A stretch of DNA of 64,000 nt from Chanos chanos (GCF_902362185.1 NC_044504.1:2169501-2233500), one strand, 5' to 3'; positions 1 through 13,202 are shown, numbered from the stretch's first letter. The notes: generated by a model not told the origin, from the letters alone. Numbers and translations: made by a program.

Positions 1-542
1 TCTAGATCTTATTACTACAGTAATCATAGGCAAAACAATATGTATAAATAAGTCTAATGGGCAGGCATGATGGCTATAATCATTTCTGTCCATCTGAGGC
101 AATTCCAACCATGTTGGACATTCTCAACAGCAGATAAAAATCCTATAAACACATACATACACAAAGCAGTTTGTAATAAAAAATGGCTATGATTTATAAT
201 TGAAAGATTTTCCCGGTTCCACATTCTTTGGGATGATTTAGAATTTAAATAAACCTAACGTCAGGCATTCCTCACAGTGAACATTTGTGTGGGGAATATA
301 TAAATAAAGTCACTATATTCACCATGTTATGTGAGCGCTAAGTTTTTTTTTTTTTTTTAACTTATTAAAGAGACTTTGTTGAGTTTTGATTGGCCACGAG
401 CTGGACTTGACGTTGCCATTGTGAAACAGGCAGATAGGGTGAGCCACCTTTATGAAATAATTAACCCTGATCTGGGCCTAAAATCAGCTCATGAATCTAC
501 ACATCCCGTGTCATAACATAACTGTCAACCTGCCCCTCAACG

Positions 543-586
<44 letters not shown>

Positions 587-2120
587 CCTGTGCATCCTGC
601 AACATAGCATAGCCCCTGGCTTGAACTAGACTGTTTTGGCTTCAAAGTTTGGGCTGGTTTATCTTGTCAGACAATCTGAATTATCTAAATGCTCTGAAAT
701 CGTATTTGATTGGCACAGTTTGACCACATAGGCTTGCTTCACACGGTTTTTGTATTACCACAATCAGCAAATTAACACAAGACATTAAAAGCCAAAAAAT
801 CAACGAAACATCACTTGATATAAAACAACAAATTGATTTGACATTTAATTCAAGATTAAAGAGTGAAAAATGCTATTACTATAATCATGTAAGTCTCATA
901 TGGCTGACTTGGGTAATGTTATTCATGGAAGTCACTTTGGGTAAAAGGACCTGTTAAATGAATAAATATAGATGTGAATGTCATATAACTTATGTGAGGC
1001 TGAGTTAGGTAACTTTACTCATATAATATGCATGGCTGAGTTACTTAACATTACTCATACAACTCATGAACGGATGAGTTAGGTAACGTCACCACCTTTT
1101 GCAATCACAACCCCAAGGCTTGTTGTGAGTGGTCACTGTATAAATACAGGCCAAAAAAAATTCTTATTTGTGTCATCACCAAAACAAACAAACAAAACCA
1201 AACCAAAAAACCCCTGAAAATCAGTAGAGTTTTAAACACAAGCTGTTTTGTCTCCTCTCCTCCCTGCTCCGTTTCTCTCCTCTCTGCATCTCTCCTCCCG
1301 TCCCCTGAACACTTTCATCTCTCCTCCTGTCCCCTGAACACTTTCGTCTCTGCTCTTGTCCTTGATCTCTGCTGAAGCTCGTCTCCAACTGCGCTTCATT
1401 TGGCCACCTAACTGATCTGCAAACTTTAAACTTCAGGGAACGGGAATGTATTTACAGACACACTTACGTTAGAAGGAATATCGAATAACAGAGGTTCCCC
1501 TGACATTTATTGATTTTTTTATTTACATGCACTGCTGTTTTGTTTTCTTTTGCTTTGTTTTGAGCGGACTTCTGAGTTTGCCTCGGGATTCAGGCTGAGC
1601 TAATTGTTGACTTGGTCAGATACATCCCCTACAGCAGGTCAAATGAGGATAGGCGTGTCCTTTCGGAAAAAGAAAAAATAAACAATGCGAAACACTTCCC
1701 CACTATGTCACTGTATCACTGCAGTCGCGTCACGCCGCAAAACGTTACGTAATTACACAGTTAAAACTGCATGCTGAGTGGATGCATGCTGAGACCGTAA
1801 GTGGTTTAACCGACGAACTATGTTCAGAGATGTCAAATAACCTAAACGCTCTCAAAGGCCCACTGTAACAACCACTGAAACGTGAAACTAAATTTCAACT
1901 GTACGACGATTTAACGAAGTGACTGGCTCTTCTCCGGCGTCTTTTTGGGAGTTGGGGGACATCTCGTGTGGACTTGGGAAACATTTACCATTAACACGCT
2001 CAAAACGCATTCGTGACAATTTTCTCTAAATCCGCAAAGTTTACCATTAACACGCTCAAAACGCATTCGTGACAATTTTCTCTAAATCCGCAAAGTGCTG
2101 ATACAACCTGTTAAACGACC
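1..2120. other. 5' flank of arhgap20, no gene seen
   Basis: No coding exon is recognisable here on either strand. The stretch holds a (TC)n tract near 549-576, poly-T near 344-358, and a degenerate repeat at about 890-1100 in which forms of TGAGTTAGGTAAC and ACTCAT recur three or four times. A CT-rich block at about 1240-1380 contains a short imperfect duplication (CCCCTGAACACTTTC appears twice). The last few hundred bases are presumably the promoter and 5' UTR of arhgap20, but I see no convincing TATA box. Confidence 0.6.
1985..2096 (+). repeat. Perfect 56 bp tandem duplication in arhgap20 leader
   Basis: Positions 1985-2040 and 2041-2096 are identical 56 bp copies, each starting TTACCATTAACACGC. 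They end 24 bases before the arhgap20 ATG, so they probably lie in the 5' UTR. Perfect identity implies a recent duplication or an assembly artefact. Confidence 0.9.
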
Positions 2121-3199
2121 ATGTATTCTCTGAACGGTATCAAAGCCCAGCGGCGGTCCACTTCTCTTGGCGAGGAGAGCGGAGGATTCACGCAGTCGAG
2201 GAACAGAAGGGTAAAGCTTTTGAAGATTGACTCAGATTTTAGTTTTGCTGTTTGTTAATTTTCCTTCAGTCTGGGTTTTTGAAGATGAAACGTCTGGCTA
2301 TTGCCTGTTTCTTGTGATGATGATAAAGGTGACGATGAGAATGATGAGAATGACCCGCTAACTAGTGTAAAGAACATTGACAGGACATTTAGCTTTTTTT
2401 TGGAAACCTTTTAGATATCAACAACTTAGTGAAAATTCTAGGAACATTGCTAGACAGTCGGCCAGTGCCTTGCAGTGTTACTGTATCAGGGGTTTAAAAG
2501 GTAGACAACCCTACCTAGCAAATTAAAGGTTTCTCTTTCCTTATCGCAAAAGCTAAAATTAAAACCCACTCACATATTACACAGCATGACACATAATTTG
2601 TCTCATGTGTTTACAGGCAAAGGCAGTAAAGCATTTTTAACCCGAGCACTGTCCATCTCTGACTAGTATCTTTGCACGTAGTGTTTCTATGTTGTGGTGA
2701 GAAAAACAGTATTTTTCTCTGTCCTTCACGCTTCTGTTTTTAGAACGCAAAGACCCCTGTCCAGCGGAGGCAATCTGCGCCTTCACTGATCATCAGTAGA
2801 GCCCTTACCATGACGAAGACTGCAGCCAGGTACGTACTGAATAGTGATAATAATAATAACAGTAATAACCATCATCATCATCCTAATCATAATAAGAACA
2901 ATTATAGTTACTCTACAGCTCTCATCCACCACACTTCTGTGGTATTTCAAAGCAACGACCTCTCTAGGTTTACAAAATGATTGTTACTGGTAGAGATATG
3001 AAGGGATGGATCTGGTGATGGATGGACAGACTGAGGGAAGGAGGGACAAAGAGTCTAACTGACTGTGGTTCAAAATATTGTTTAAATATTTAAAATGTTA
3101 ATTATTTAAATATAAATTCATGAATGCAGTGCTGTATAGGCTACCTGTTTACAAACTGCCACACATTTTGGCTGTCTCATACATCCACAAATACAAGTG

Positions 3200-3246
<47 letters not shown>

Positions 3247-3349
3247 CAGTAAATTCAAACATGCTTCTCTCATTTTAACTTTTCATTCAGTCAGCCTCTC
3301 TCCTGTTCTCTAAGGACATGACATGCACTGCAAAGAGAGAGAGAGAGAG

Positions 3350-3389
<40 letters not shown>

Positions 3390-4500
3390 TGTGCATGCAT
3401 GTGCACGTGTATGGTGGTGTGTGTGTGTGAGAGAGAGAGAAAGAGAGAGAGAGAGAGCGAGTGTGCGTACGTGTGCGAATGCTGTTTTGGGATAATGCTG
3501 TTGCCTTCTCTCCTCTCCTCTCCTCTCCTCTTCTCTTCTCTTCTCTTCTCTTCTCTTCTCTTCTCTTCTCTTCTCTTCTCCTCTCTTCTCTTCTCTTTTC
3601 TTCTCTTCTCTTCTCTTCTCTCCTCTCCTCTCTTCTCTTCTCTTCTCTTCTCTTCTCTTCTCTTCTCTTCTCTTCTCTTCTTTGGTTTGGGTTGTATTAA
3701 ACTGCCTGTGGTGTTGGAGTTAACAGCACTCTGTCTGCTTGTGGCTGTGTGTTTGTCCAGGGAGACCGTGTCCGTGATTCTCCCTGAGTCCTGCCCTTTG
3801 GTCCAGTCTCTCCTCAGCCCAACTCGGAGCCTTATCCACTACGGCAGTGCTCAGCTCCAGATGGGCCTGCAGAGGCAGGAGAGGACACTCTTCCTCTTCA
3901 CCGATCTCATCATCATCAGCAAGGCCAAGTAAGGGAAATATGGACGGGGGAGGGGTCGAGGAGTCTGGATAGATAAGGCCATAGGAAGAAAGAGGGCTGT
4001 GGAAACAGCGTGAGAGTCAGAAAGAAACAGAGGTCATGGGGTAACTGAAAGTTTATATGTGACAGAGAACTGTCAGTGTAACAGATTAGTAATGTTTGAA
4101 TACAGGACTGTTTTGTCATGTTTCAGACACGTATTGGTCACTATAATTGTTTCAGTCTGTCATGATATACTGATTTCTTTTTGTGTGTGTGTGTGTACAT
4201 ATGTGTGTTTGTGTATGTGTGTGTGTGTGTGTGTACGTGTACGTGTGTATGCGTACGTGTGTATGCGTACGTGTGTATGCCTGCATGTGTTCCTGCATAT
4301 GCGTGTGTGTCTGTGTGTGTGTGTTTGTGTGTGTGTATGTCAGATCACCTGCCCACATGAAGCCCAAGGCGTGTGTGCGTGTGTGTGAAATGTGGACGGC
4401 CTGCTGTATGGAGGAGGTGTGTGAGAGCCCCACCAGCCCAGACAGGAGCTTTGTCATGGGCTGGCCTGTTCACAACTGTGTCGCTACCTTCAGGTAGACA

Positions 4501-4546
<46 letters not shown>

Positions 4547-4619
4547 TTCACAAACAACAAAAAATAAGTGTTCTTTGTGTTAGATAAGGCAGTCAAAGTA
4601 ACCATCTCTCTCTCTCTCG

Positions 4620-4677
<58 letters not shown>

Positions 4678-5662
4678 TTCTCTCTCTCTCTCTGTCTTTC
4701 TATCTCTCTCAAGCACCCCTGAGCAGAAAGAAAAGTGGCTCACTCTCATTGAAAAGTAAGTAGGAACTCATTAGGTTCACATCACATGGAATGATGCTTA
4801 TTTTTAATTATTTGGTTTACATCACACTCCTGCCAGGGAACTTTGTTATCTGCAAATGAACAGAAACCCAGCATGCATGTTCAGAATTAAAAACATACAG
4901 ACAAAGAGGAGAGAGTGAATGATTTGTTTTACCAGAAGTGCAGCCAAAGAAGACTGACTACAGATATTGGGCCGATATTGTGTATGTGGACGGAACAAAT
5001 GACCAGACACTATGTTCTTGTCAGTCAGTCAGTAGCACACTGCTGTGTTACTCCCTTTTAGTGACGTTTGAAGTATTGTCCTCTGTCCCTCTCCCTTTTG
5101 TGTCCAGTCGCATAACAGAAGAAAAGAAGAAAGACGACCCAAAAAGCATTCCTCTCAAGATATTTGCAAAGGATGTTGGGAGCTGTGCATATGTAAGAGC
5201 CAAGTGTTTGTCTGTGTCTTTCTCTGTTTATGCCCTATTTTAATCTGATCTTGGCTCTCTCCCTACGCGTGTATATGTGTATATGCATATATGTGTATAT
5301 TGTGTATGTGTATATGCGTGTATGTGTATATGCGTATATGTGTATATGTGTATATGTGTATATTCGTATATGCGTATATGTGTATATGTGTATATGTGTA
5401 TATGTGTATAAGCGTATATGTGTATATGCGTATATGTGTATATGTGTATATACGTATATGCGTATATGTGTATGTGTGTATATGTGCTTGTCTGTGAATG
5501 TGAAAAGTTTGTTTGGTCTTCCTTCTAGACAAAGACTGTCTCGGTCGCTAACACAGACCGGACCACAGATGTCATTAACACAGCTCGACAGCAGCTTGGT
5601 CTGACAGTAAGTCACTGCTTATACCTGTCAGACTTATGATGTCAGTCAAACAATACCCCTAT

Positions 5663-5722
<60 letters not shown>

Positions 5723-8700
5723 CAGGGAGGGAGGGAGAGAGAGAGAGACCCTGTTAAAGTCAGTGAGTCTATGAATTGTGTAGGATTTCCTTTCTTGATT
5801 CAATGATCTATCCCTTGTAATATGTGTGTGTGTGTGTGTGTATGTAGGGTGCTGTGAGTGATTACCAGTTGTGGGTATGCTCTGGAAGTGATGAACCACC
5901 ATACCCTCTGATTGGTAAGTTCATTGCCTTGGGTATCTTCACACCTTCATTCATGTTTGTTCGTTCCTGTATACAGTAAAAATAAAACTCACCTTAACCT
6001 TTCACCTTAACCTTCAGGTCACGAGTTCCCGTACAGTATTCAGATGAGACACATGAGGCAGTCACGTCCCACTGCAGTGACACCCACTTACCCATCGGGG
6101 GCGCTGTTGCCCACAGACGCACACTGTCAGTTCATTTTGAGGCCCACTACACAGAACCTTACTGGTGAGACAGATACTTCTCATACTCATACAGTTTCAT
6201 ACTTCTCTCTGTAAACCTCCACATACAAGATTACAGTTACTTTATTCAAAATAAAATCCTGTCATACACTGACTTTGATCTGTTTGGGTAAAATGCTGTT
6301 TGACGATGAGCAGATGAATGGGTGGATAGATAAATGGATGGATGGATGGATGGGTTACTGGTTGTTTGAGTAGACTGATAAATGGGTTGATGGGTAGATG
6401 GATAGTGATTGAGCATTTTGAGAGTGAATCTGTATGAATTTATTCAGTTTCATGGCCTTGCATTCGCCGTCTTTTATAATGAAACTGGGACTAAAAGCAC
6501 ATTCTCTCGTTTGTCTCAGTTGAACAGAGGACGGTAAAGCGAAAGAGGAGCATAAAACGCATTAACTGGCCATTTAGGCGAAACTCCGTTAGCCAGCTGG
6601 ACGGGCAGTTATCGTCCCTTACCTCATCTTGCCCTGCCATCCCCACCCCTGGCCGTTTGATTGGGCGGCCTCTTGGTGAAGTCTTTAAAGACCGTCTGCC
6701 TCCACCAATCATGGTACGTCATCCTGCTTCTGTCGCATATCACGGCCAATCACATCCGCCCACGTTTCGTAAAGACTAAAGCTTTAAACATGTAGATGTC
6801 AGGTGAAGTGCCCTAACTGAACGTCCCTGTCTGTAAAGGACATGTTGGTGTGCTTGTGTAAAGAAGGCTCAAAGACCCACGGTATATTCCGGCGTTCTGC
6901 CGGAGTGGCAGCGTGCCGAGACCTGAGTGAAAAGCTGGACTGTGGTTATACTGACACTCTGCTGAGCGGTGAATCTGCGCTTGTGATTTCCTCTGTTTTC
7001 AAGGTACGTTTCCAAAGTGTGACTTCTTCAAGTTAGAATCAGACGTTTCATTTTATATTTATATTTTAACCATCAAGTAACTAAATTTCCCTGCTTCATA
7101 AGTATATTAGCACTATATCTTCATGGCCCATAGATTTACCAAATGTGTGTTTTAGTTATTGTTGAGTCTAATATTGACAAATACCACTTGGCTGCAGATG
7201 AAGGCACAGTCTAGGAATGTGTGATGATTGTGGGAGAGTATTTGGATAACAATTCAAAAACAGAATCTTCCATTTCATAACACAGTGAAACAATCACTTA
7301 GGCCAAAGGCCATGCATGCTGATATTGTTAAGGCGAACAATTCTAGATGTATTCGTATGTTCTCATGCAGCATTTCCTGAGGAACATTCCAGACAGCCTG
7401 CTCTGTGAGGAACTCTATGAGCAGTGGCTTAGAGTGATGGAGGAACATGGAGAGATAGAGGAAGAAAGAGAGCGAACGGAGCACAGGATAGAGAGAGTTC
7501 AAAGGTAATAACCCTGGATCTTACAGTTGCCTTTTCAAATCTTGTATCCCTTGCTTCCATTAATGGCCATTATGCACGACAGTCAGCGCACGGGCTGTAA
7601 AGTGTAACACATATTAGTGTTACAGTGGTGATATTGTACAGTCTGTAGAATGTAACACATATTAGTGTTACAGTAGTGATATTGTACAGTCTGTAGAATG
7701 TAACACATATTAGTGTTACAGTGGTGATATTGTACAGTCTGTAGAATGTAACACATATTAGTGTTACAGTAGTGATATTGCACAGTCTGTAGAATGTAAC
7801 ACATATTAGTGTTACAGTAGTGATATTGTACAGTCTGTAGAATGTAACACATATTAGTGTTACAGTGGTGATATTGTAAGTCTGTAGAGTGTAACACATA
7901 TTAGTGTTACAGTAGTGATATTGTACAGTCTGTAGAATGTAACACATATTAGTGTTACAGTAGTGATATTGTACAGTCTGTAGAATGTAACACATATTAG
8001 TGTTACAGTGGTGATATTGCACAGTCTGTAGAATGTAACACATGTAACAGCGTTACACTTGTAATGTACGAGCTGTAGAATGGAACACATGTAGTAGTAT
8101 TACAATGACAGTATGTGAACTGTATGGGGCAGCTCTTATAACAGTGTGACAGTGGTAATATATGAGCTGTAGAATGTTACACAGATAATGTATGAAATGA
8201 GTGAGCTGCAGAATGTAACACATGTAACAGGGTTATGCTGATTAGGTTTGAGTTGTCATGTGTAACACACCTCATAATTATACAAGCTGTAGAGTGTAAC
8301 GTGTAACAGTGTAACAGTGTTACAGTGATAATGTATGAGCTGTAGATTATAACACATAAAACGGAGAGAGAATGTGAAGTCTCTCAGTGATCATTTTTCC
8401 TTGTCTGTGTCTAAAGGTTGCTTGAGCTCTTGCCTAAGGAGAACCTCTTGTTGCTTAAATTCGTGGTTGCTATGCTACACCACATTCAGAGCAATGCTGA
8501 GCACAACCAGATGAACTCCTACAATTTGTCTGTGTGCATTGCTCCCAGTTTGCTGTGGGGCAGAAAGCTACAACCACAGGGCGAGGACACCAAGAAGGTT
8601 ATTTTACATACATTCCCTCTCTCTCTCTCTCGCTCTTTCTCTCTCTCTCATGTGCACACATACACACACATAGAGATCTCATAAATACATAAAGTGAGTT

Positions 8701-9154
8701 GTATTTTCAAAAAGATCTAAACTTCTAAATTAATACAAATGAATGAATTCATCACACTCCTGTACATGTGCTACGCAATAAATCCAAATGCAAAGGTTTA
8801 TGCCACTGATCCATACATCCTGCATTTGAGGACTAAGAAAAGAAGTAGAGAAATTGAGTGAGGAATTAAAAAGTCTTGATTTTCTACGTATATGTTTCAG
8901 AAATTTGCGTTGTGAAAAATAACTATTGTGTCTGTCTTACACCTTTCACCTGTCTGCAGGTATGTGAGCTTGTTTGCTTCCTGATTGACAACTGCTCTGC
9001 GGTGTTTGGCGATGACATCACAACAATTTTCTCAGGTTTGTCTGAGGAGAAAAGTAACAGCCATGAGAACGGTAAATACAAATACACACAGAAACATATG
9101 ATGCACATTAATGTAAAAGAGCACACACACTCAGACAAAGAGAAATAAGACCAA

Positions 9155-9196
<42 letters not shown>

Positions 9197-10558
9197 GCAC
9201 TGTTGGTACAGATGGCAGATTCTTGTTATAGCAGCCTTGAGAATGAGTTGAGCACTAATCTAGAGTCTATGCCTCAGACCCTGCCAAACACACAGAGCAC
9301 TGATTCGCTCATCACGTTGAGTGACAGCGAGGACACAGACCAATCAGAGTCTGACCTGGAGGTTGAGTCCCCGTTTTTGCCGTCACGTGATAGGGTGTTT
9401 GTGGCACCTGCGCGTAAGCCTCTCTCGCAGCTGCGGAGGAGGTCTGAACCGATCATCAGACATGCCCGTTCTAGTCTGGAGGTGCAGTCTGAAACGCGGA
9501 AGGCAAGCCTGGACAGCAGCAGAATGCACGAGGAAGAGAACGATGAAGAAAATGGGGATGAAGTATTCCTGCCGCACAGTTTCCAGCGCCTGAGGCTTTC
9601 GCCCAGAGAGCGAGCGGTCTTCCAACGCAGAAGGCGGAAACGTGCCCCGCCTCTTTCGCTGCGATTGGATGATTCAAGATCCAGCCCCATGTCCATTGGG
9701 ACCTCGACCACGGGGTCATCTGTGAGCTCACTGGACAGCTCCTTCTCCCAGTCCAGTGATGACAACGCCCACATCCAACTGACCCTCTCGTCTCCTCAGA
9801 ACTCGCCACCCAAACAGCAGTTTAACAGCACATTCCAAAAGAGAACTCAACACGCAGCTCATTGGTCAAAACGGGAGCGACATCAATCCCTATGGCAACC
9901 AGACGCTGCTGATGGAGAGTCTCTCTCAGCGTATCGCAGCAAGACTTTACTAGAACAGAACCCAACTCAGCCAACACACATACACAGTCACGCAACACAC
10001 ACTCAGACACTCTCACACACTCAACCAGCAGGACCAGTCAACAGAAACAACAGCTTATGTTACAGTAGACTGAAAGAGTGCACATACTCATTTAATGGAG
10101 ATCCTGAGCCTCCATCTCTCTTTCCAAAACTCCCTCTGGCCTGTCCACAGAGCATCACAGACACACAGAAAATCGTCATGAAAGCTGGCCCACAGACAGT
10201 AAATGACCTCGCGGTCCCTCAGAGTGTATTTCTCAGTCAGTCTTGGGTTCTGACTGTGCACAAGGCCACACAGACAGTCGACGACACACCTGCCAACAAC
10301 ACACCTGTCGTGGGAACACACTGCTGGAGGTGCGGAAATCAGGCGTTGCCCCCATCTGTCAGAGGAGACTGTAATGAGGAGGTGTCGCTGAGGAGCAGGC
10401 ACCTGTATAGGAGTGAGGTAAAGAGGAGTGGAGAGGAGAATATGTTGGGGAGCAGAGAGATGTCTCTGACTGGGGTAGAGAGAAGACGGGACTGGATCAT
10501 GGGAAGCTGCCAGTGGAGCAGTGAGGACGTGTTTCTCTCAGAGGAGTCGTACGTCTAA
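2121..10558 (+). CDS. arhgap20: Rho GTPase-activating protein 20 (complete, 15 coding exons)
   Basis: A GTPase activator that switches off Rho-family GTPases; in mammals it acts downstream of Rap1. Exons by splice sites and phase: 2121-2210, 2744-2829, 3761-3928, 4344-4493, 4714-4755, 5108-5192, 5529-5606, 5848-5914, 6018-6164, 6520-6713, 6839-7003, 7371-7504, 8417-8597, 8960-9071, 9198-10558. Joined they give 1,019 codons without a stop; human ARHGAP20 is about 1,190. Domains: PH about 70-180 (GLQRQERTLFLFTDL, TPEQKEKWLTL), Ras-association about 185-295 (PKSIPLKIFAKDVG), RhoGAP about 345-545 with the arginine finger in GIFRRSAG (R387) and NQMNSYNLSVCIAPSLLW. The long last exon carries a serine-rich tail with an RRRSEP motif like the annexin-like repeats of the human protein. 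The start is the first ATG (MYSLNGIKAQ). It faces fdx1, as in human. Several acceptors abut microsatellites. Confidence 0.95.
3195..3241. repeat. (CA)n microsatellite
   Basis: Dinucleotide tract in arhgap20 intron 2. A second compound (GA)n/(GT)n tract follows at about 3336-3470. Confidence 0.9.
3509..3682. repeat. (CTCTT)n pentanucleotide array
   Basis: About 170 bases of near-pure TTCTC/CTCTT repeat, about 80 bases before arhgap20 exon 3. It produces a spurious open frame that reads into the real exon. Confidence 0.9.
4183..4343. repeat. (GT)n-rich array at the exon 4 acceptor
   Basis: Interrupted TG repeat with TACGTG variants, ending directly at the AG that precedes exon 4 at 4344. It is open in both directions and yields spurious frames. 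Confidence 0.85.
4601..4713. repeat. (CT)n array serving as the exon 5 polypyrimidine tract
   Basis: More than 100 bases of CT repeat end in AAG immediately before the 42 bp exon 5 at 4714. The same arrangement is seen at exon 15 (CT repeat at 9160-9190). Confidence 0.9.
5265..5492. repeat. TATGTG/TATGCG hexanucleotide array
   Basis: About 230 bases of alternating purine-pyrimidine hexamers (TATATG, TGTATA, GCGTAT) in arhgap20 intron 6, just upstream of exon 7 at 5529. Alternating purine-pyrimidine DNA of this kind can adopt Z-form. Confidence 0.85.
5666..5749. repeat. (GA)n microsatellite
   Basis: Near-pure GA repeat with GGGAGG interruptions in arhgap20 intron 7. Confidence 0.9.
7590..8048. 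repeat. 48 bp minisatellite in arhgap20 intron 12
   Basis: About ten copies of a 48 bp unit, marked by GTAACACATATTAGTGTTAC at 7604, 7652, 7700, 7748, 7796, 7844 and onward. Each copy contains the inverted pair GTAACAC...GTGTTAC. Decayed copies continue to about 8365. The period is a multiple of three and stop-free on the minus strand, which creates a spurious open frame. Confidence 0.92.
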
Positions 10559-10582
10559 GATCACACACACACACACACACAC

Positions 10583-10835
10583 AATTAGGGTTAGAGAACC
10601 GGGCTCGTGACCGGAGGGTTGCCGATTCCCAGGACCAACATCCACGGCTGTGCGCCCTTGAGCAAGGCACTTAACCCTAATGCTCCCCGGGCGCACAGAA
10701 TGCCGCCCACTGCTCCTGCGTCTGGTCACTACGGGTGTGTTGGGTGGGTTAAATGGCAAGAACAAATTCACTGCTCACTGTTCACACTGTGTGTGTGTGC
10801 GATCACGGAGATTTACATTTTACATTTACAATTAC
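10583..10835 (+). mobile_element. tRNA-type SINE copy
   Basis: The sequence AACCGGGCTCGTGACCGGAG, followed by GGTTGCCGATTCCC (degenerate B-box-like), CCCTTGAGCAAGGCACTTAA, CTCCCCGGGCGCA and a TTTACATTTTACA tail, is a dispersed element of the kind seen in many fish genomes. It sits in the arhgap20 3' UTR in sense orientation. I recognise the type but cannot fix the family name. Confidence 0.75.
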
Positions 10836-11662
10836 AAACTGGCCTACTGGAGGATCTCATAACAAACTTGGGTGTAGTGAGTAAATCAGAATCTTGTGTC
10901 TGTGTGACTGATACCTTTACCTTCAAAAACTCCAGTCTACACACGCAATATGTCGACAGAAAATGACCTGTTTAAAGGATTTCTTTACTTGTACAGCTCT
11001 ATAAAGATATTTCAACAAGATATGTCCGGCAGCCAAAGGTCAGGATTTGGCTCAAATGTGACAGATGTGAAGTTCAGGGAGGCCTGGGAAGTGACCTGCT
11101 TTTCCAGGCCATGTGTGTGTGTCCAGTGGCAGGGTTTCAGCATCCCGCCGGTGCCAAACAGCATTTGAATTGTGTATATCAGAGTCTTGCTTTTAGTGAA
11201 TGCAGTTGTATATATTAGCTTGGCTGGGCCTGTTTATGTAGCCTCATGTAGCGCTTTTTCACTATGTCACACCAGTGTGAGAGGACATACTGCCTTTCAG
11301 GAAATACTTATGATTTATCAAATGATACTCATATGGAGGAACCAGACAGTCAGATGGAAGAACCTAAACTTGTTCGTCCAGAGAGTGTTCCTAATGACAT
11401 CACAGTCAGCACTAAATAAATATACTCAATCAGCTTCACACTCATCAGCCTTTTTCAATAACTTAAGTATTAATTTATCAAACATTTCATCATCAGTTCA
11501 TGCATATTCTAAAACTGCCTGTCCAGTACAGTGAATTAGGCACTGGTCTGGTGTTTTTAAAGAGCGCCTGGTGTAAATTTGCATGTTTATTTTTAGAATT
11601 ACATATCATATGAACAAGACAACACAGATTTTAAGACTACTGTCATGGAATGTATTACATTT

Positions 11663-11856
11663 AAAATGTTATCAGTTGCACTATGTTGAATTAAACAGTT
11701 AAAACCCATGTGTGGAGGTGTATTTTATAATGTTATCAGTTGCACTATGTTGAATTAAACAGTTAAAACCCATGTGTGGAGGTGTATTTTATAATGTTAT
11801 CAGTTGCACTATGTTGAATTAAACAGTTAAAACCCATGTGTGGAGGTGTATTTTGC
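11663..11856. repeat. Three tandem 64 bp units
   Basis: ATGTTATCAGTTGCACTATG recurs at 11666, 11730 and 11794, each followed by AAACCCATGTGTGGAGGTGT. The three copies are nearly identical and lie in the presumed arhgap20 3' UTR or just beyond it. Confidence 0.92.
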
Positions 11857-12006
11857 TGTGAAGGAGCTTGACCTCAGATTGACCTCTTTGAGTCCATTCC
11901 AGTTTTTACTGATTGACCTTTTTTACGTCAGAGTGTGATTATGTAGTAATACAAACTCCCAACACAGTGTCTAAGGGAGGAAAAGAGAAACAGAACTATG
12001 TCGAGT

Positions 12007-12046
<40 letters not shown>

Positions 12047-12427
12047 TCCTTAAAACAGTGCAGTGGATATCAGTTGGCTGTTTCGTGCCACTGAGAATTT
12101 CCGGATCTTCTGTTTCACTTCACAACCCTTTTCTGAATTCTTTTAAATTGCTTTTGTATTTTCATAGTTTTGACAAAGACACTACAATTACATGATTTTA
12201 AGGTGAGACTTAGTTCCAGGTTAGTTCATTAAAGCTTTTTTTATGACAAAACCTTTAAAAAAAAGTCATAATTGGATTTTCTAAAACAACCTACGATGCT
12301 GCTTGTATGTATCAAATATAGTATGGCTAATCTAAATTTAGATTGTATGAAAACACATTGCTGAGAGGCCAATGAAACATCAGATTGTGAAATTAAGGCG
12401 CGGTTACAGAAATGGTGGGAGGGGCCT

Positions 12428-13152
12428 TCAGGAGGAAGAGGAGGGCCCTTTGTCCTTAGTCTTTCGTGCATCAGACACTGTCTGAGGAACACGGGCAGTC
12501 ACACCATCAATGGCCTCACTTAGTCGCACCTGACAGCCCAGCCGAGACCTGCAGCACATGCACAGAGAAAAAATATCGTTACCTCTGGCCAGAGACAACG
12601 AGCGTGAAATTGAAACAGTGGAAACACACAAGGGAGGAAAGCAATGCTACACGTTTTTTATTCTGTTATTAAAGAAAATCAGCTATCTGCAAACACAGGT
12701 GGCGTGTGTAAAAACATTATATGGCGTTCATCTGTGGTTGATGCGCTCTAAAGAGGGGCCAGGTTGTCACATGTGATGAATTTAGGTTGAGCACTGCAAT
12801 GTGAGATTTAAAATGTGATTTAAGATTTCAGATGCAACACGTGATCTTTTAATTAATCCGCTCATTGGCCGCTGAGCGTGTATTCTCAGAGCCAAAAGAA
12901 GACGCGGTGACACGATCCCTCTCTCTCTCTTAATCCTCTTCGCAATTCTGTTTGAAAATTCAAACTCCTTACATTTCAGACACCACAAAAAGTTCACTGG
13001 GTTGTTGGAAGCTGTCACTCACGTGTGTGTGAGCCCATCAGCCAAGTCTAGCATGTCCATCTCCTCCTCTGCGATTGGTCCAAGCTGTTTATAAGCCCCC
13101 TCCTCAAATATCAGGTGACACGTGGAGCAGGCAATTGTTCCCTCACATGCAC

Positions 13153-13202
<50 letters not shown>

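Larger units (their letters stand above)
10559..12427. other. Convergent spacer between arhgap20 and fdx1
   Basis: Contains the arhgap20 3' UTR with a SINE inserted about 25 bases after the stop, a candidate AATAAA at 11415-11420, a 64 bp triplication, and a (TTTC)n tract at 12007-12048. No additional gene is recognisable. Confidence 0.7.

Noticed and set aside
3318-3760. Open frame reading through simple repeats into arhgap20 exon 3
   Set aside because: Only the part from 3761 onward is exon; the rest is GT, GA and CTCTT repeat upstream of a clear acceptor.
7570-8090. Minus-strand frame of about 157 codons
   Set aside because: Translation of the 48 bp minisatellite; periodic peptide, no independent support.
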